Source of the DNA: Actinokineospora pegani
GTDB lineage: Bacteria; Actinomycetota; Actinomycetes; Mycobacteriales; Pseudonocardiaceae
Length of the DNA stretch: 64,000 bases
Direction: 5' to 3'
NCBI RefSeq assembly: GCF_009745975.1
Contig: NZ_WHOL01000121.1
Span: forward strand, 1 to 64,000
This document shows, piece after piece, positions 1 through 9,515 of this stretch (its first letter is position 1; each line of letters opens with the position of its first letter). Both the position numbers and the translations under genes were made by a program. Under the pieces are notes generated by a model, which saw only the letters and a list, made by a program, of their open reading frames with translations, made no database searches and was not told where the DNA came from.

Positions 1-3000
1 GCCGCAGCCCAGCGGGCAGCGATGGCGGAACAAGCGCGCGTCGCCCAGGAAGAGGCGGCAGCCGAGCAAGCACGCATCGCCGAACAAGAAGCCGCAGCCC
101 AGCAAGCGGCAGCCGCCGAACAAGCGGCTGCCGCCCAGCGAGCGGCCATCGCCGAGCAGGAAGCCGCCGCGCGGGAAGCGGCAGCCGCCGAACAGGCCCG
201 CATCGCCGAGCAGGAAGCGGCAGCCGAGCAGGCGCGCGTGGCTCAGCTCGCCGCCGCGGCCCAGCAAGCAGCCGCCGAACAAGCGCGGATCGCCCAGCAA
301 AAGGCCGCAGCCGAGGCAGCGGCCGCCGAACAAGCGGCTGCCGCCCAGCGAGCGGCCATCGCCGAGCAAGAGGCCGCCGCGCGGGAAGCGGCGGCAGCCG
401 AACAAGCACGCATCGCCGAACAAGAGGCCGCAGCCCGGCAAGCAGCAGCCGCAGCCGAACAAGCACGCATCGCCGAGCAAGCAGCCGCAGCCGAAAAAGC
501 GGAGGCCATCCGGACGGCAGCCGCCGAACAAGCACGCACCGCCCAACAAGAAGCCGCCGCACGAGAAGCCGCAGCCGCCGAACAAGCACGCACCGCCGAG
601 CGAGCCGCCCTCGCTCAGCGAGAGGCCGCCGCTGTCGAGCAGGAGGCCGCGGCCCAGCAAGCGGCTACTGGCCAGCAGCAGTCCCCTGCCGAGCAAGTGC
701 CCGTGTCCGAGCGTCCTGTCCCGGCACAGCAGGCGGCGGTCAGCCAGTCGGATGACGTCGGGGCGCCTGAGCAGGCGGTCGAGCGGCCCGCCGAGCAGGC
801 GGAGGGGCCGCGGCAGGACTCCGAAGGTGTCACCGCGGAGATCGCGACCGGGTTGGACTTCACGCCGCGGCAGTTCCAGATCGATGTGCAGGAGTGGGAG
901 AAGGCGCTCGCGCCGTACACGCCGTTCCGGACGCCGGACCTGATCGCCCCGGTCCTCGGGGTGCGGGAGCCCGACGTGGGCGAGCAGACGCTGCGGATGT
1001 CGCCGATCTCGTTGGGGGCGACGGAGGCTGGGCGGCAGGAGGCGGCGGCGCTGGCCGACGCTGAGGAGGCCCGGGTCGCGGCGGAGGAGCAGCGGGTCGC
1101 CGAGGAGCAGGCGGCGGCGGAGCAGCCCGCGGCGCAGGCGTCCGAGGCGCCGCCGTTCATCCAGGCGGCGCCGCAGCAGCCTGCTGTCGCCGGACCGGTG
1201 ACACCGGAGCTGCCGCAGATCATCGAGGGGGTCGTCACCGGGCAGGGGGCCCCACAGCACCCGTACGGGACGCGGCAGCCGGACCAGGGGCAGCCGTTCC
1301 CCGACGCCGCGTCGTTCGGCCAGCCCGCCGAGGAGCAGGACAAGGCCAAGCCGGCCGGGCGCCAGGGGGCCTCGCACCGCAAGAAGGAACGCGGCTTCCG
1401 GCAGTGGCTTGCCGTGGCGATGGGCAAGCAGCGCGGCACCTTCTCCTTGTCCGGCAAGGCCGGGCAGCCGGACGCGGCCGAGGACGAGTCGGTGACCAAC
1501 TCGACCAGCAACGCCATGCGGGCGACGCAGGTGAGCAGCTTCTTCACCTCGGCCAAGCAGGCCAGGCCGCAGGACGGCGCCGCGCCTGCCCGGCCCAGTT
1601 GGGCCCAGGAGCCCGCCGAGCCCGCCTTCGACCCGAGCGAGGCGCAGCCGTTCACCAGCCAGCCGGGCCAGGACGCCGTCCACCCCCTGCCCGGCCCCTC
1701 CCCGTTCGAGCCGGGGCAGCGGGCGGCGTGGCAGAACGTCGGCCAGGCGGTGGCCGCCCAGGGGTCGGCCTGGCCCCCGGCAGGCAACGGCGTGGCGGGT
1801 CGGCCGGTCCCCGACCGGAGCACGCCCACCCCGGACCCCGGGCACGCGCCCAGCCCGAACGGGACGCGGGACGCAGCGAGCCAGCCGACCACCGCGGAGG
1901 ACTCAGCCGGCACGGTCCAGCAGGACGCTGGCTGGACCACCGCGCACCAGGGCACACTCCCCCAGACAGCCGAGCAGGTCGCCCCGACGCACGCGGGCGA
2001 CGACGCCGCCCCGCAGGCGGTGGAGCAGCCCGTGGCGAGCCGGCAGAGCCCCGCGCCCGGCTTGGGGGAGAACGGGCAGCCGTGGCTCGGGGGGCGGGTG
2101 GCGGCGGTCCGGCCGTGGCTGACCGAGCCCGCACCGCTGCCGCTGCCGCCGTTGTCCGAGCGACGTGGCGGTGGGGCGGGACGGCTGCCGATCCGACAGC
2201 CCTCAGCCCAGCGGCAGGCCAGCAGGCAGGCGGCCAAGGTCCAGGCAGAGCAGGGCGACGTCTCGCTGTTCAACGAGCCGGTCGAACAGCCGCAGCCCAC
2301 CCAAGAACCCCAGCAGCCCACGCCACCCGCCCAGCCCATGCCCATCCGGCAGCCATCAGCGCAGCGGCAAGCAGCCAGGCTCCAGGCAACGCGAGGCAAC
2401 GGCCCGCTGCCCAACGAGCCGACCGAACAAGCAGACCCCCACCAGCCCACGCCACCCGCCCAACCCGTACCCATCCGGCAGCCATCAGCACAGCGGCAAG
2501 CGAGCAGGCAGGCGGCCAAGGCCCGAGCGGAGCAAGCCCCGCAGGAGCCCCAGCAGGCGCGGCAGGTCGCGCCGCCCGCCCAGTTGCCGCCCACGGTGCG
2601 GCACGTGCAGCCGGTGCCGGTCATCCAGCTCGGCGAGTCGGCGCTGTTCGACATGGACGCCAAGCCGCCGCTGGTGCTCAAGGCGGACGACAACGCGGCG
2701 CCGTTGCCGGTGCGGCAGCGGATGACGGTCCCGCTGACGCTGCCGCCCGCCGCCAAGAAGAAGAAAGAGGAGCCGGAGCTCAAGTCCGAGCTGCCGCCGC
2801 TCGAGGAGGGGCCCGCGCGCCCGTGGCACCCGTGGCGGGCGGGCGGGGTGCGCATCCCGTTCAAGCAGTCCCTTGCCGACAGTCCGACCGCGCTCGGTGG
2901 GGGCGGCGAGCAGGCCCCCGAGGAGAAGCGGCAGCTCGAGAAGCCCAAGGGCAAGGCCACCCCGCCCGGGCGCCTGGTCCGCCCGCCCCGCGCGGGCGAC

Positions 3001-4062
3001 GGCCGCAGCCGCCCCTGGCACCCGCGCCAGGGCGAGCTGGACATCACGCGCCAGCCGGACAAGCCCACCGACTCCACTGCGGACGTCCCTGGACCACCGC
3101 GGCCCGAGCCGGAGCAGGCAGCCGTCTCGCTGTTCAGCGAGCCGGTCGAGCAGGTCACGCCCGAGCAGGAACCCGACGTCCCCCTCTTCGGCGAGCCAGT
3201 CGAGCAGGCGCCTGCCGAGCAGAGCGCCGACCCCGCCGACACCCCCGCCGATGACGTGCTCACCGAGCCGGACGACCCGTTGGCCGACGAGCTCGACGAG
3301 CTGGCGGAGGAGTCCGGCGCCCGCGCGGAGAACGTCGTGTCGGGGCCGGGCAAGGCCCAGGGCGTGCAGTCCGGCACGATGCTCGAGGTCGTCGCGCTCG
3401 GGTTGCCGGTGGCCGGGTTCCTGCCGCTGTGGCACGACGACGGCCGGGCCACCTACTGGCGGGTCGAGTCGCCCCGGCAGCTCCTCGACCGGTTGGGCCA
3501 GGGCATCGTGTCCCGCACCGAGATCGACACCCAGCGCTTCCGCGAGGTCGCCGCGGTCGACATGGTCAGCGGCACGATGCTGCTGATGGACCGCTTCCGC
3601 AACGCCGAGGGCGGGGTCGCGGGCGAGTCGGTAAAGCTGCACCAGGCCACCGAGGAGCAGGCGCGCGCGGCGGCGACGGCGGAGGCGCGGGCCGAGCTGT
3701 ACGCGTGGCTGGGTGAGACGGTGCGCGCCGCGTCCGACCGCGGGGAGTTCATCGCGGTGGAGACCGGCGGCTGGGAGGTGCCGCTGCGCCCGTGCGTGCT
3801 GATCATGGTGCGCCCCGGCCCGGACGGCCAGTCGTTCTCGGTGGTGGAGGCCTCCCCGGTGCCCGAGGGCGCGCCGATCTGGGTCGACCGGCAGCCGGTG
3901 GCGACCAAGGGCCAGGTGCTCGCCTCGCCGGTGACCGACGTGGCGCTGCGCGCGGCGGGCCCGCTGACCGGGTTCGCCGTCGACGCCTGGGGGATGCACC
4001 CGTTCCAACTCGGCCTGTCATTCGGTCCGAACCCGACGCTGGCGGCCGACCGGACCGGGTAG
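1..4062 (+). CDS. Giant Ala/Gln/Glu-rich coiled-coil protein, 5' end outside window
   Basis: The reading frame is open at the first base, so the true start lies upstream; at least 1353 codons are present. Residues 1 to about 215 are variants of AEQARIAEQEAAA in tandem, an Ala-rich heptad-like coiled coil. A Pro/Gln-rich linker follows, carrying repeated modules (PIRQPSAQRQA three times; LFNEPVEQ, LFSEPVEQ and LFGEPVEQ). The last 230 residues or so (from about 3361) are low in repeats and look globular, with WHDDGRATYWRVES and ETGGWEVPLRPCVL segments. No family was recognised for this terminal domain. The architecture (long low-complexity stalk, unique C-terminal domain, YezG-like gene next door) is that of actinobacterial polymorphic toxins or secretion-linked effectors, but no known toxin motif such as TNT is visible. 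Function is therefore open; a surface or scaffold protein is equally possible. Confidence 0.85.
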   Translation, partial: AAAQRAAMAEQARVAQEEAAAEQARIAEQEAAAQQAAAAEQAAAAQRAAIAEQEAAAREAAAAEQARIAEQEAAAEQARVAQLAAAAQQAAAEQARIAQQKAAAEAAAAEQAAAAQRAAIAEQEAAAREAAAAEQARIAEQEAAARQAAAAAEQARIAEQAAAAEKAEAIRTAAAEQARTAQQEAAAREAAAAEQARTAERAALAQREAAAVEQEAAAQQAATGQQQSPAEQVPVSERPVPAQQAAVSQSDDVGAPEQAVERPAEQAEGPRQDSEGVTAEIATGLDFTPRQFQIDVQEWEKALAPYTPFRTPDLIAPVLGVREPDVGEQTLRMSPISLGATEAGRQEAAALADAEEARVAAEEQRVAEEQAAAEQPAAQASEAPPFIQAAPQQPAVAGPVTPELPQIIEGVVTGQGAPQHPYGTRQPDQGQPFPDAASFGQPAEEQDKAKPAGRQGASHRKKERGFRQWLAVAMGKQRGTFSLSGKAGQPDAAEDESVTNSTSNAMRATQVSSFFTSAKQARPQDGAAPARPSWAQEPAEPAFDPSEAQPFTSQPGQDAVHPLPGPSPFEPGQRAAWQNVGQAVAAQGSAWPPAGNGVAGRPVPDRSTPTPDPGHAPSPNGTRDAASQPTTAEDSAGTVQQDAGWTTAHQGTLPQTAEQVAPTHAGDDAAPQAVEQPVASRQSPAPGLGENGQPWLGGRVAAVRPWLTEPAPLPLPPLSERRGGGAGRLPIRQPSAQRQASRQAAKVQAEQGDVSLFNEPVEQPQPTQEPQQPTPPAQPMPIRQPSAQRQAARLQATRGNGPLPNEPTEQADPHQPTPPAQPVPIRQPSAQRQASRQAAKARAEQAPQEPQQARQVAPPAQLPPTVRHVQPVPVIQLGESALFDMDAKPPLVLKADDNAAPLPVRQRMTVPLTLPPAAKKKKEEPELKSELPPLEEGPARPWHPWRAGGVRIPFKQSLADSPTALGGGGEQAPEEKRQLEKPKGKATPPGRLVRPPRAGDGRSRPWHPRQGELDITRQPDKPTDSTADVPGPPRPEPEQAAVSLFSEPVEQVTPEQEPDVPLFGEPVEQAPAEQSADPADTPADDVLTEPDDPLADELDELAEESGARAENVVSGPGKAQGVQSGTMLEVVALGLPVAGFLPLWHDDGRATYWRVESPRQLLDRLGQGIVSRTEIDTQRFREVAAVDMVSGTMLLMDRFRNAEGGVAGESVKLHQATEEQARAAATAEARAELYAWLGETVRAASDRGEFIAVETGGWEVPLRPCVLIMVRPGPDGQSFSVVEASPVPEGAPIWVDRQPVATKGQVLASPVTDVALRAAGPLTGFAVDAWGMHPFQLGLSFGPNPTLAADRTG

Positions 4063-4102
4063 GGTCTCCCGCGCACGATGGGGGACGGACCGGGGGGTCG
4101 GC

Positions 4103-4837
4103 ATGACTACAGCGGACGGCACAGGCACGCCCGGGGGCGAGGGCGTGTCGGTGAAGCGGATGACCAAGCAGGTCGGTCGCGCGCTGGTGCGCGCGGCCGG
4201 ACCGGACTGGACGCACATCCGCGCCGAGTACCGCTCGGCGGGCAGGCACATCGAGGTCGACCTGATCATCGCCGGGGCGGACGGCGCGCCCCGGCTGGTG
4301 CGCCCGCCCGCGGAGGTCGTCGAGGGCCTGGGGCGGATCCGGCGGGCCATGTACCGACCGGGCGAGGGCACCTGGCTCAGCGCGATCTACGAGATCTCCC
4401 CGGACGGCTCCTACACCTGGGAGTGCGAGCCGAACCTGGAGCCGGTGTGGCGGCGCGTGCCGCCGCCCATCGGCTTCCAGGACGAGCTGCGCGAGCACCC
4501 GCGCGACGAGGCGAACACCCCCGACTGGCTGCGCGCCCGCGCGGGCCTGCCGCCCCGCCCGGTCGAGCCCGTGCCGGACACGCCCACACCGCCGCGCCCG
4601 ATGAGCGCCCAGACGCCCGGACCGGGTCCCGCGCCCCACCAGGCAGGCGCGCGGCGCCCGACGGCCCCGCCACCCCCCGGCACCCCACCACCAGGCTTCC
4701 CGCCGCCCGCGCCCGGCACCCCGCCGTCGGGCTTCCCGCCGCGCCCGGCCGGGCCCCGGCACCGGGGGCGCACCCCGATCCCGCCCCGGCGCGGACCAGA
4801 ACCGTGGGGGCCGCCCGCCCAGGGCCGTCAGGCCTGA
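4103..4837 (+). CDS. YezG/DUF600-like protein with Pro-rich tail
   Basis: 244 residues. The N-terminal 150 contain a pattern recalled from YezG-like (DUF600) domains that accompany TNT-type toxins in actinomycetes: AMYRPGEGTWLSAIYEIS, then a Glu-Pro-rich stretch, then DEANTPDWLRARAG. In polymorphic toxin loci such domains act as immunity proteins or as parts of the toxin polypeptide. The C-terminal 90 residues are almost pure Pro/Ala/Gly/Arg and probably disordered. It lies 40 nt after the giant coiled-coil gene on the same strand, so a co-transcribed effector/immunity pair is plausible. Its stop overlaps the 3' end of the convergent methyltransferase gene by 10 bp. Family placement is from memory of the motif, not a search. 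Confidence 0.7.
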   Translation: MTTADGTGTPGGEGVSVKRMTKQVGRALVRAAGPDWTHIRAEYRSAGRHIEVDLIIAGADGAPRLVRPPAEVVEGLGRIRRAMYRPGEGTWLSAIYEISPDGSYTWECEPNLEPVWRRVPPPIGFQDELREHPRDEANTPDWLRARAGLPPRPVEPVPDTPTPPRPMSAQTPGPGPAPHQAGARRPTAPPPPGTPPPGFPPPAPGTPPSGFPPRPAGPRHRGRTPIPPRRGPEPWGPPAQGRQA

Positions 4838-6024
4838 GCGGGTTCCAGCAGCGCCACGCACTCCACGTGGTGGGTCATCGGGAAGGTGTCGAAGGCCCGC
4901 AGCCCGGTCAGGGCGTACCCGTGCCCGGCGAACAGCGCCACGTCGCGGGCCAGCGCGGCCGGGTCGCAGGCGACGTAGACGACCCGGCGCGGGGCGCGGG
5001 CGGCGATGGCGTCGACCACCGGGCGGCCCGCGCCCTTGCGCGGCGGGTCGAGGACGACCACGTCCGGGTCTGGCAGTGACGCCGACTCGACGACGTGCTC
5101 GACCCGGCCCGCGAACGTGCGCACCCAGGGCATGTCGACCAGGTTGTCGGCGCTGTCCTCGGCGGCCCGCCGCGACGACTCGACGGCGATCACCTCGCCC
5201 CCGGGCCCGACCGCGCGCCCGAGCACCGAGGCGAACAGGCCGACGCCGGAGTACAGGTCCCAGGCCACCGCGCCCTCGGCCGGGGCGGCCCACTGCCCCG
5301 CGACCTCCGCGAGCAGGTCCGCGGCGTCCGGGTGCACCTGCCAGAACCCGCGCGCGTCCAGCGTCCACTCCCGACGGGCGGCGCGCTCCACCGCGACCGG
5401 GCCGCCCAGCACCCGGGTGCCGCGCTTGCCGACGACCTCGCTGGCGTGCGTGCGGCCGGTGGCGTCGATGGCGACCTCGACCGACGAGCCCGGCGTCCAG
5501 GAGCGCTCCACCAGCACGTCGACCGTGCCGGGGGCGGCGATGACGCACTCGCGCACCGGGATGACCGAGTGGCTGCGGTGCCGGTGGAAGCCGACCCGGC
5601 CCGCGCGGTCGACGGCCAGCCGGACCCGGGTGCGCCAGTGCTCCAGGCCGCCCGCCAGCTCCTCGACCTCGACGTCCCAGTCGAGCCCGGCCAGGCGCTG
5701 GAGCTGCTCGGCGACCACGACCGCCTTGAGCCTGCGCTGCTCGGCGGCCGAGGCGTGCTGCCAGTCGCAGCCGCCGCAGCCGCCGGGGGCGGCCAGCTCG
5801 CACGGGGCGTCGACCCGCTCGGGCGAGGCGGTGAGCACCCGCACGGCGTCGCCGCGGCAGAACGAGCCGCCCTTGTCCTCGGTGATCTCCACGACGACGC
5901 GCTCGCCGGGCAGCGCGTGCCGGACGAAGACCACCCGCCCGTCGGCGCGGGCGACGCAGTGCCCGCCGTGGGCGACGGCGCCGACCTCGACCTCGATGCG
6001 TCGTCCGACCCAGTTCTCGCTCAC
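4828..6024 (-). CDS. TRAM-domain class I SAM-dependent RNA methyltransferase (TrmA/RlmD type)
   Basis: 398 residues, equivalent in position to Rv2689c. An N-terminal TRAM domain (residues 5-60) is followed by a CELAAPGGCGGCDWQH segment, the Cys cluster that in RlmD-type enzymes holds a [4Fe-4S] cluster. The methyltransferase core has the SAM motif WDLYSGVGLFA, the DPPRKGAG motif and the catalytic CDPAALARD loop. It probably makes 5-methyluridine in 23S rRNA or tRNA. The start is GTG at 6024, whose GTGA overlaps the stop of the upstream permease gene, so translation is coupled. A longer in-frame ORF extending upstream is only the shadow of the permease gene. Confidence 0.93.
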   Translation of the reverse strand: MSENWVGRRIEVEVGAVAHGGHCVARADGRVVFVRHALPGERVVVEITEDKGGSFCRGDAVRVLTASPERVDAPCELAAPGGCGGCDWQHASAAEQRRLKAVVVAEQLQRLAGLDWDVEVEELAGGLEHWRTRVRLAVDRAGRVGFHRHRSHSVIPVRECVIAAPGTVDVLVERSWTPGSSVEVAIDATGRTHASEVVGKRGTRVLGGPVAVERAARREWTLDARGFWQVHPDAADLLAEVAGQWAAPAEGAVAWDLYSGVGLFASVLGRAVGPGGEVIAVESSRRAAEDSADNLVDMPWVRTFAGRVEHVVESASLPDPDVVVLDPPRKGAGRPVVDAIAARAPRRVVYVACDPAALARDVALFAGHGYALTGLRAFDTFPMTHHVECVALLEPAQA

Positions 6025-8036
6025 TTGCCCTGCTCCTTGCCCTCTGCGGTGAGGCCCCGGCGCACCGCGCCGGGGGCCACGACGTCGCGCTCGGCGACCT
6101 TCTGCGACGACGCGAGCTGCCACGGGACGCTGGTGACCATCACGCCCGGCTGGAACAGCAGCCTGCCCTTGAGCCGCAGCGCGCTCTGGTTGTGCAGGAC
6201 CTGCTCCCACCACCGGCCGACGACGTACTCCGGGATGAACACGGTGACCACGTCGCGCGGGTTGTCGGTGCGGATGCGACGGACGTAGTCCAGCACCGGC
6301 TTGGTGATCTCGCGGTAGGGCGACTCGATGACCTTGAGCGGCACCCGGAAGCCCTCCTTGTCCCAGGCCGAGACCAGCCGCTTGGTGTCGACGTTGTCGA
6401 CGTTGACGGTGATCGCCTCCAGCACGTCCGGGCGGGTGGCCTTGGCGTAGGCCAGCGCGCGCCGGGTCGGCAGGTGCAGCTTGGAGACCAGGACGATGGA
6501 GTGCACGCGCGAGGGCAGCACGAACTTGCGGTCGCGCTCCCCCTCGGCGCGGGCGAGCTCGGCGGCGACCCGGTCGTAGTGGCGGCGGATGCCGGTCATC
6601 AGCAGGTAGATCACCGCCATCGCGGCAATGGCGATCCACGCGCCGAGCAGGAACTTCGTGATCAGCACGACCACGAGGACCGAGCCGGTCATCGCCAGGC
6701 CGAGCACGTTGATGGCCTGGGAGCGGCGCATGCGGCGGCGCTCGGCCTCGTCGGTCTCGTCGGCCAGCAACCGGTTCCAGTGCCGGATCATGCCGGTCTG
6801 GCTCAGGGTGAAGGAGACGAACACGCCCACGATGTAGAGCTGGATGAGCTTGGTGACCTCGGCGTCGAACGCGACGACCAGCACGATCGCGAACCCGGCC
6901 AGGCCGATGATGCCGTTGGAGAAGGCCAGCCGGTCGCCGCGGGTGTGCAGCTGGCGGGGCAGGTAGCGGTCCTGGGCGAGGATGGAGCCCAGGACCGGGA
7001 AGCCGTTGAACGCGGTGTTGGCGGCCAGCACCAGGATCAGCGCGGTGACGACGGTGATGAAGAAGAACCCGATCGGGAAGCCTGCGAACACCGCCTCGGC
7101 GATCTGGGCGACCATCGTCTTCTGCTCGTAGTCCGCCGGGGCGCCGACGAGCTGGTGTTCGGGGTCCTCGGCGATGCGCACGCCGGTCAACTGGGCCAGC
7201 ACGATCAGGCCCATCAACATGACGACGGCGAACCCGCCCATGAGCAGCAGCGTGCTGGCGGCGTTCTTGGACTTGGGCTTGCGGAACGCGGGCACCCCGT
7301 TGGAGATCGCCTCGACGCCGGTCAGCGCGGCGCAGCCGGAGGAGAACGCGCGCAGCACCAGGAACACCAGGGCCAGGCCCGCCAGCTCGCCGTGCTCGGT
7401 GCGCACGTCGAACCCGGCGGACTCGGCGGGCATGTCCTCGCCCAGGACGACGCCGCGGAACAGGCCGAACGCGATCATGAGCACGATCCCGGCCATGAAC
7501 GCGTAGGTCGGGATGGCGAAGGCGGCCCCGGACTCGCGGACGCCGCGCAGGTTGACCGCGGTGAGCAGCACGATCGCGCCGACGGCGAACACGGCCTTGT
7601 GCTCGCCCACGAACGGGATGGCCGAGCCGATGTTGGCCATCGCCGCGGCGATCGACACCGCCACCGTGAGCACGTAGTCGACCAGCAGGGCGCTGGCCAC
7701 GGTCAGCCCGGCCTGCTTGCCCAGGTTGACCGTGGCGACCTCGTAGTCGCCGCCGCCGGAGGGGTAGGCGCGCACGTTCTGCCGGTAGCTGGCGACGACG
7801 GTGAGCATGACGACCACGACCACGACGCCCACCCACGGGGCCATCGTGTAGGCGGACAGCCCGGCCACCGACAGGACCAGGAAGATCTCCTCCGGCGCGT
7901 AGGCCACCGACGACATCGCGTCCGAGGCGAACACCGGGAGCGCGATGCGCTTGGGCAGCAGCGTGTGCGCCAGCCGGTCGCTGCGGAACGGCCTGCCGAC
8001 CACGAGGCGCTTGGCCGCGGTGGAGAACTTGGACAC
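6021..8036 (-). CDS. APC-superfamily amino acid permease (Rv2690c type)
   Basis: 671 residues. About 12 hydrophobic segments fill residues 35-480, starting with FASDAMSSVAYAPEEI, the usual first-helix signature of this permease family. A soluble C-terminal domain of some 190 residues follows (KFVLPSRVHSIVLVSKLHLP), resembling a universal-stress-like fold. It likely imports an amino acid or other cation across the cytoplasmic membrane. The next gene in the operon is the RNA methyltransferase, joined by a 4-bp overlap. Divergent to it are two TrkA regulatory proteins, an arrangement also found in Mycobacterium. Start GTG at 8036; a TACGCT hexamer sits 8 nt upstream, so the mRNA may be leaderless or nearly so. 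Confidence 0.93.
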   Translation of the reverse strand: MSKFSTAAKRLVVGRPFRSDRLAHTLLPKRIALPVFASDAMSSVAYAPEEIFLVLSVAGLSAYTMAPWVGVVVVVVMLTVVASYRQNVRAYPSGGGDYEVATVNLGKQAGLTVASALLVDYVLTVAVSIAAAMANIGSAIPFVGEHKAVFAVGAIVLLTAVNLRGVRESGAAFAIPTYAFMAGIVLMIAFGLFRGVVLGEDMPAESAGFDVRTEHGELAGLALVFLVLRAFSSGCAALTGVEAISNGVPAFRKPKSKNAASTLLLMGGFAVVMLMGLIVLAQLTGVRIAEDPEHQLVGAPADYEQKTMVAQIAEAVFAGFPIGFFFITVVTALILVLAANTAFNGFPVLGSILAQDRYLPRQLHTRGDRLAFSNGIIGLAGFAIVLVVAFDAEVTKLIQLYIVGVFVSFTLSQTGMIRHWNRLLADETDEAERRRMRRSQAINVLGLAMTGSVLVVVLITKFLLGAWIAIAAMAVIYLLMTGIRRHYDRVAAELARAEGERDRKFVLPSRVHSIVLVSKLHLPTRRALAYAKATRPDVLEAITVNVDNVDTKRLVSAWDKEGFRVPLKVIESPYREITKPVLDYVRRIRTDNPRDVVTVFIPEYVVGRWWEQVLHNQSALRLKGRLLFQPGVMVTSVPWQLASSQKVAERDVVAPGAVRRGLTAEGKEQGK

Positions 8037-8044
8037 GGGGGCAC

Positions 8045-8050
8045 AGCGTA
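8045..8050 (-). promoter_or_regulatory. Putative -10 (TACGCT) of permease operon
   Basis: TACGCT on the minus strand lies 8 nt before the GTG start and no ribosome-binding site is present between them. This fits a near-leaderless transcript. Inference from position only. Confidence 0.4.
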
Positions 8051-8136
8051 GGCGGTCCCGTCACCGTTTCGGCCCAGCGGCCGGTAGGTTCGTCGCGAGT
8101 CCCGCAGGCGGGGGTCATCGACAAGGGAGGGTGCGC

Positions 8137-8799
8137 GTGCACGTGGTGATCATGGGCTGCGGTCGGGTCGGGGCCTCGATGGCCACCGCCCTCGAACGGC
8201 TGGACCACACCGTGGCCGTCATCGACAAGGACGCCCAGGCGTTCCGCAGGCTGGGGCCGGAGTTCCACGGGCAGCAGGTGGTCGGTCCCGGGTTCGACCG
8301 CCAGGTCATGGTGGAGGCCGGGATCGAGCGGGCGGCGGCGTTCGCCGCGGTGTCCAACGGCGACAACTCCAACATCATCTCCGCCAGGGTGGCGCGGGAG
8401 ACCTTCGGCGTTGAGCACGTCGTGGCCCGCATCTACGACCCCAAGCGCGCCGAGGTCTACGAGCGGCTCGGCATCCCCACCGTGGCCACCGTGCCGTGGA
8501 CGACCGACCGGCTGCTGCGCACCCTGCTGCCCGACGGCGTCGCCTCGGCGTGGCGCGACCCGACGGGCAAGGTGGCGCTGCTGCAGGTGCCCCTCGACGA
8601 AGGCTGGGTCGGGCGCACGGTCAAGGACTTCCAGCAGGCCACGGGCTCGCGGGTGGCGTTCATCATCCGGTTCGGCACCGGGGTGCTGCCGGAGACCAAG
8701 ACGGTCATCCAGGCCGACGACCAGGTGTACGTGGCCGCGCTGTCCGGCACGGTCAGCGACGTGACCGCGGCCGCGGCGCAGGCGCCGGAGGAGGGGTAG
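8137..8799 (+). CDS. ceoB: TrkA-family potassium uptake regulator, first copy
   Basis: 220 residues. An N-terminal Rossmann fold (MGCGRVGASMA, the NAD-binding GxGxxG; VIDKDAQAF with the acidic end of strand 2) makes the RCK_N domain, followed by an RCK_C domain (residues about 135-215). TrkA proteins bind NAD(H) and gate Trk/Ktr potassium channels from the cytoplasm. GTG at 8137 is preferred over GTG at 8131 because GGGAGG at 8125-8130 then sits 6 nt upstream. The paralogous trkA-like gene follows 2 nt after the stop. The pair corresponds to Rv2691-Rv2692 (ceoB-ceoC). Confidence 0.93.
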   Translation: MHVVIMGCGRVGASMATALERLDHTVAVIDKDAQAFRRLGPEFHGQQVVGPGFDRQVMVEAGIERAAAFAAVSNGDNSNIISARVARETFGVEHVVARIYDPKRAEVYERLGIPTVATVPWTTDRLLRTLLPDGVASAWRDPTGKVALLQVPLDEGWVGRTVKDFQQATGSRVAFIIRFGTGVLPETKTVIQADDQVYVAALSGTVSDVTAAAAQAPEEG

Positions 8800-8801
8800 G
8801 C

Positions 8802-9461
8802 ATGCGGGTCGCGATCGCCGGGGCCGGGGCCGTCGGCCGGTCCATCGCCGCGGAGCTGCTGGCCGGTGAGCACCACGTCATGCTCATCGAGCGGGAGGCG
8901 CGGCAGTTCGAGCCGCACACCGTCGAGCAGGCCGAGTGGGTGCTGGCCGACGCCTGCGAGCTGGCCTCGCTGGAGGACGCCGGGCTGCAGTTGTGCGACT
9001 GCGTCATCGCCGCGACCGGCGACGACAAGGTCAACCTGGTGGTGTCGCTGCTGGCCAAGACGGTGTTCGCGGTGAAGCGGGTGGTGGCGCGGGTCAACCA
9101 CCCGGACAACGAGTGGCTGTTCAACTCCGCGTGGGGTGTGGACGTGGCGGTGTCGACCCCGCGCGTGCTGGCCGCGATGGTGGAGGAGGCGGTGAGCGTC
9201 GGCGGGCTGGTGCAACTGCTGACCCTGCGCCAGGGCCAGGCCAACCTGGTGGAGATGACGCTGCCGGAGGACACCCGGTGGGCGGGCCGCCCGGTGGCCG
9301 ACATCCACCTGCCGCGCGACGCCGCGCTGGTCACCATCCTGCGCGGCGGGCGGGTCATCGTGCCGCAGCCCGACGACCCGCTCGAGGGCGGCGACGAGCT
9401 GCTGTTCGTGGCCTCGGCGAACGTCGAGGGCGAGATCCGCAAAGCCTTCGACGCGCCTTAG
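8802..9461 (+). CDS. ceoC: TrkA-family potassium uptake regulator, second copy
   Basis: 219 residues with the same layout as its neighbour: RCK_N Rossmann fold (AGAGAVGRSIA, then LIEREARQF) and RCK_C (residues about 135-215, ending DELLFVASANVEGEI). It probably forms a hetero-octameric gating ring with the preceding protein. ATG at 8802 begins 2 nt after the upstream stop, and the end of that gene (GGAGGAGGGG) provides the ribosome site. A short imperfect hairpin (9470-9495) follows the stop and may terminate the transcript. Confidence 0.93.
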   Translation: MRVAIAGAGAVGRSIAAELLAGEHHVMLIEREARQFEPHTVEQAEWVLADACELASLEDAGLQLCDCVIAATGDDKVNLVVSLLAKTVFAVKRVVARVNHPDNEWLFNSAWGVDVAVSTPRVLAAMVEEAVSVGGLVQLLTLRQGQANLVEMTLPEDTRWAGRPVADIHLPRDAALVTILRGGRVIVPQPDDPLEGGDELLFVASANVEGEIRKAFDAP

Positions 9462-9515
9462 CCGCACGGGCTCTCCCGGGTCTTCCGGGGGAGACCCCAC
9501 CCCTGCGGGGCGGGC

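Noticed and set aside
615-3452. 945-codon minus ORF opposite the coiled-coil gene
   Set aside because: Ser/Ala/Gly-rich translation of the complementary strand of a repetitive coding region; no ribosome site or domain.
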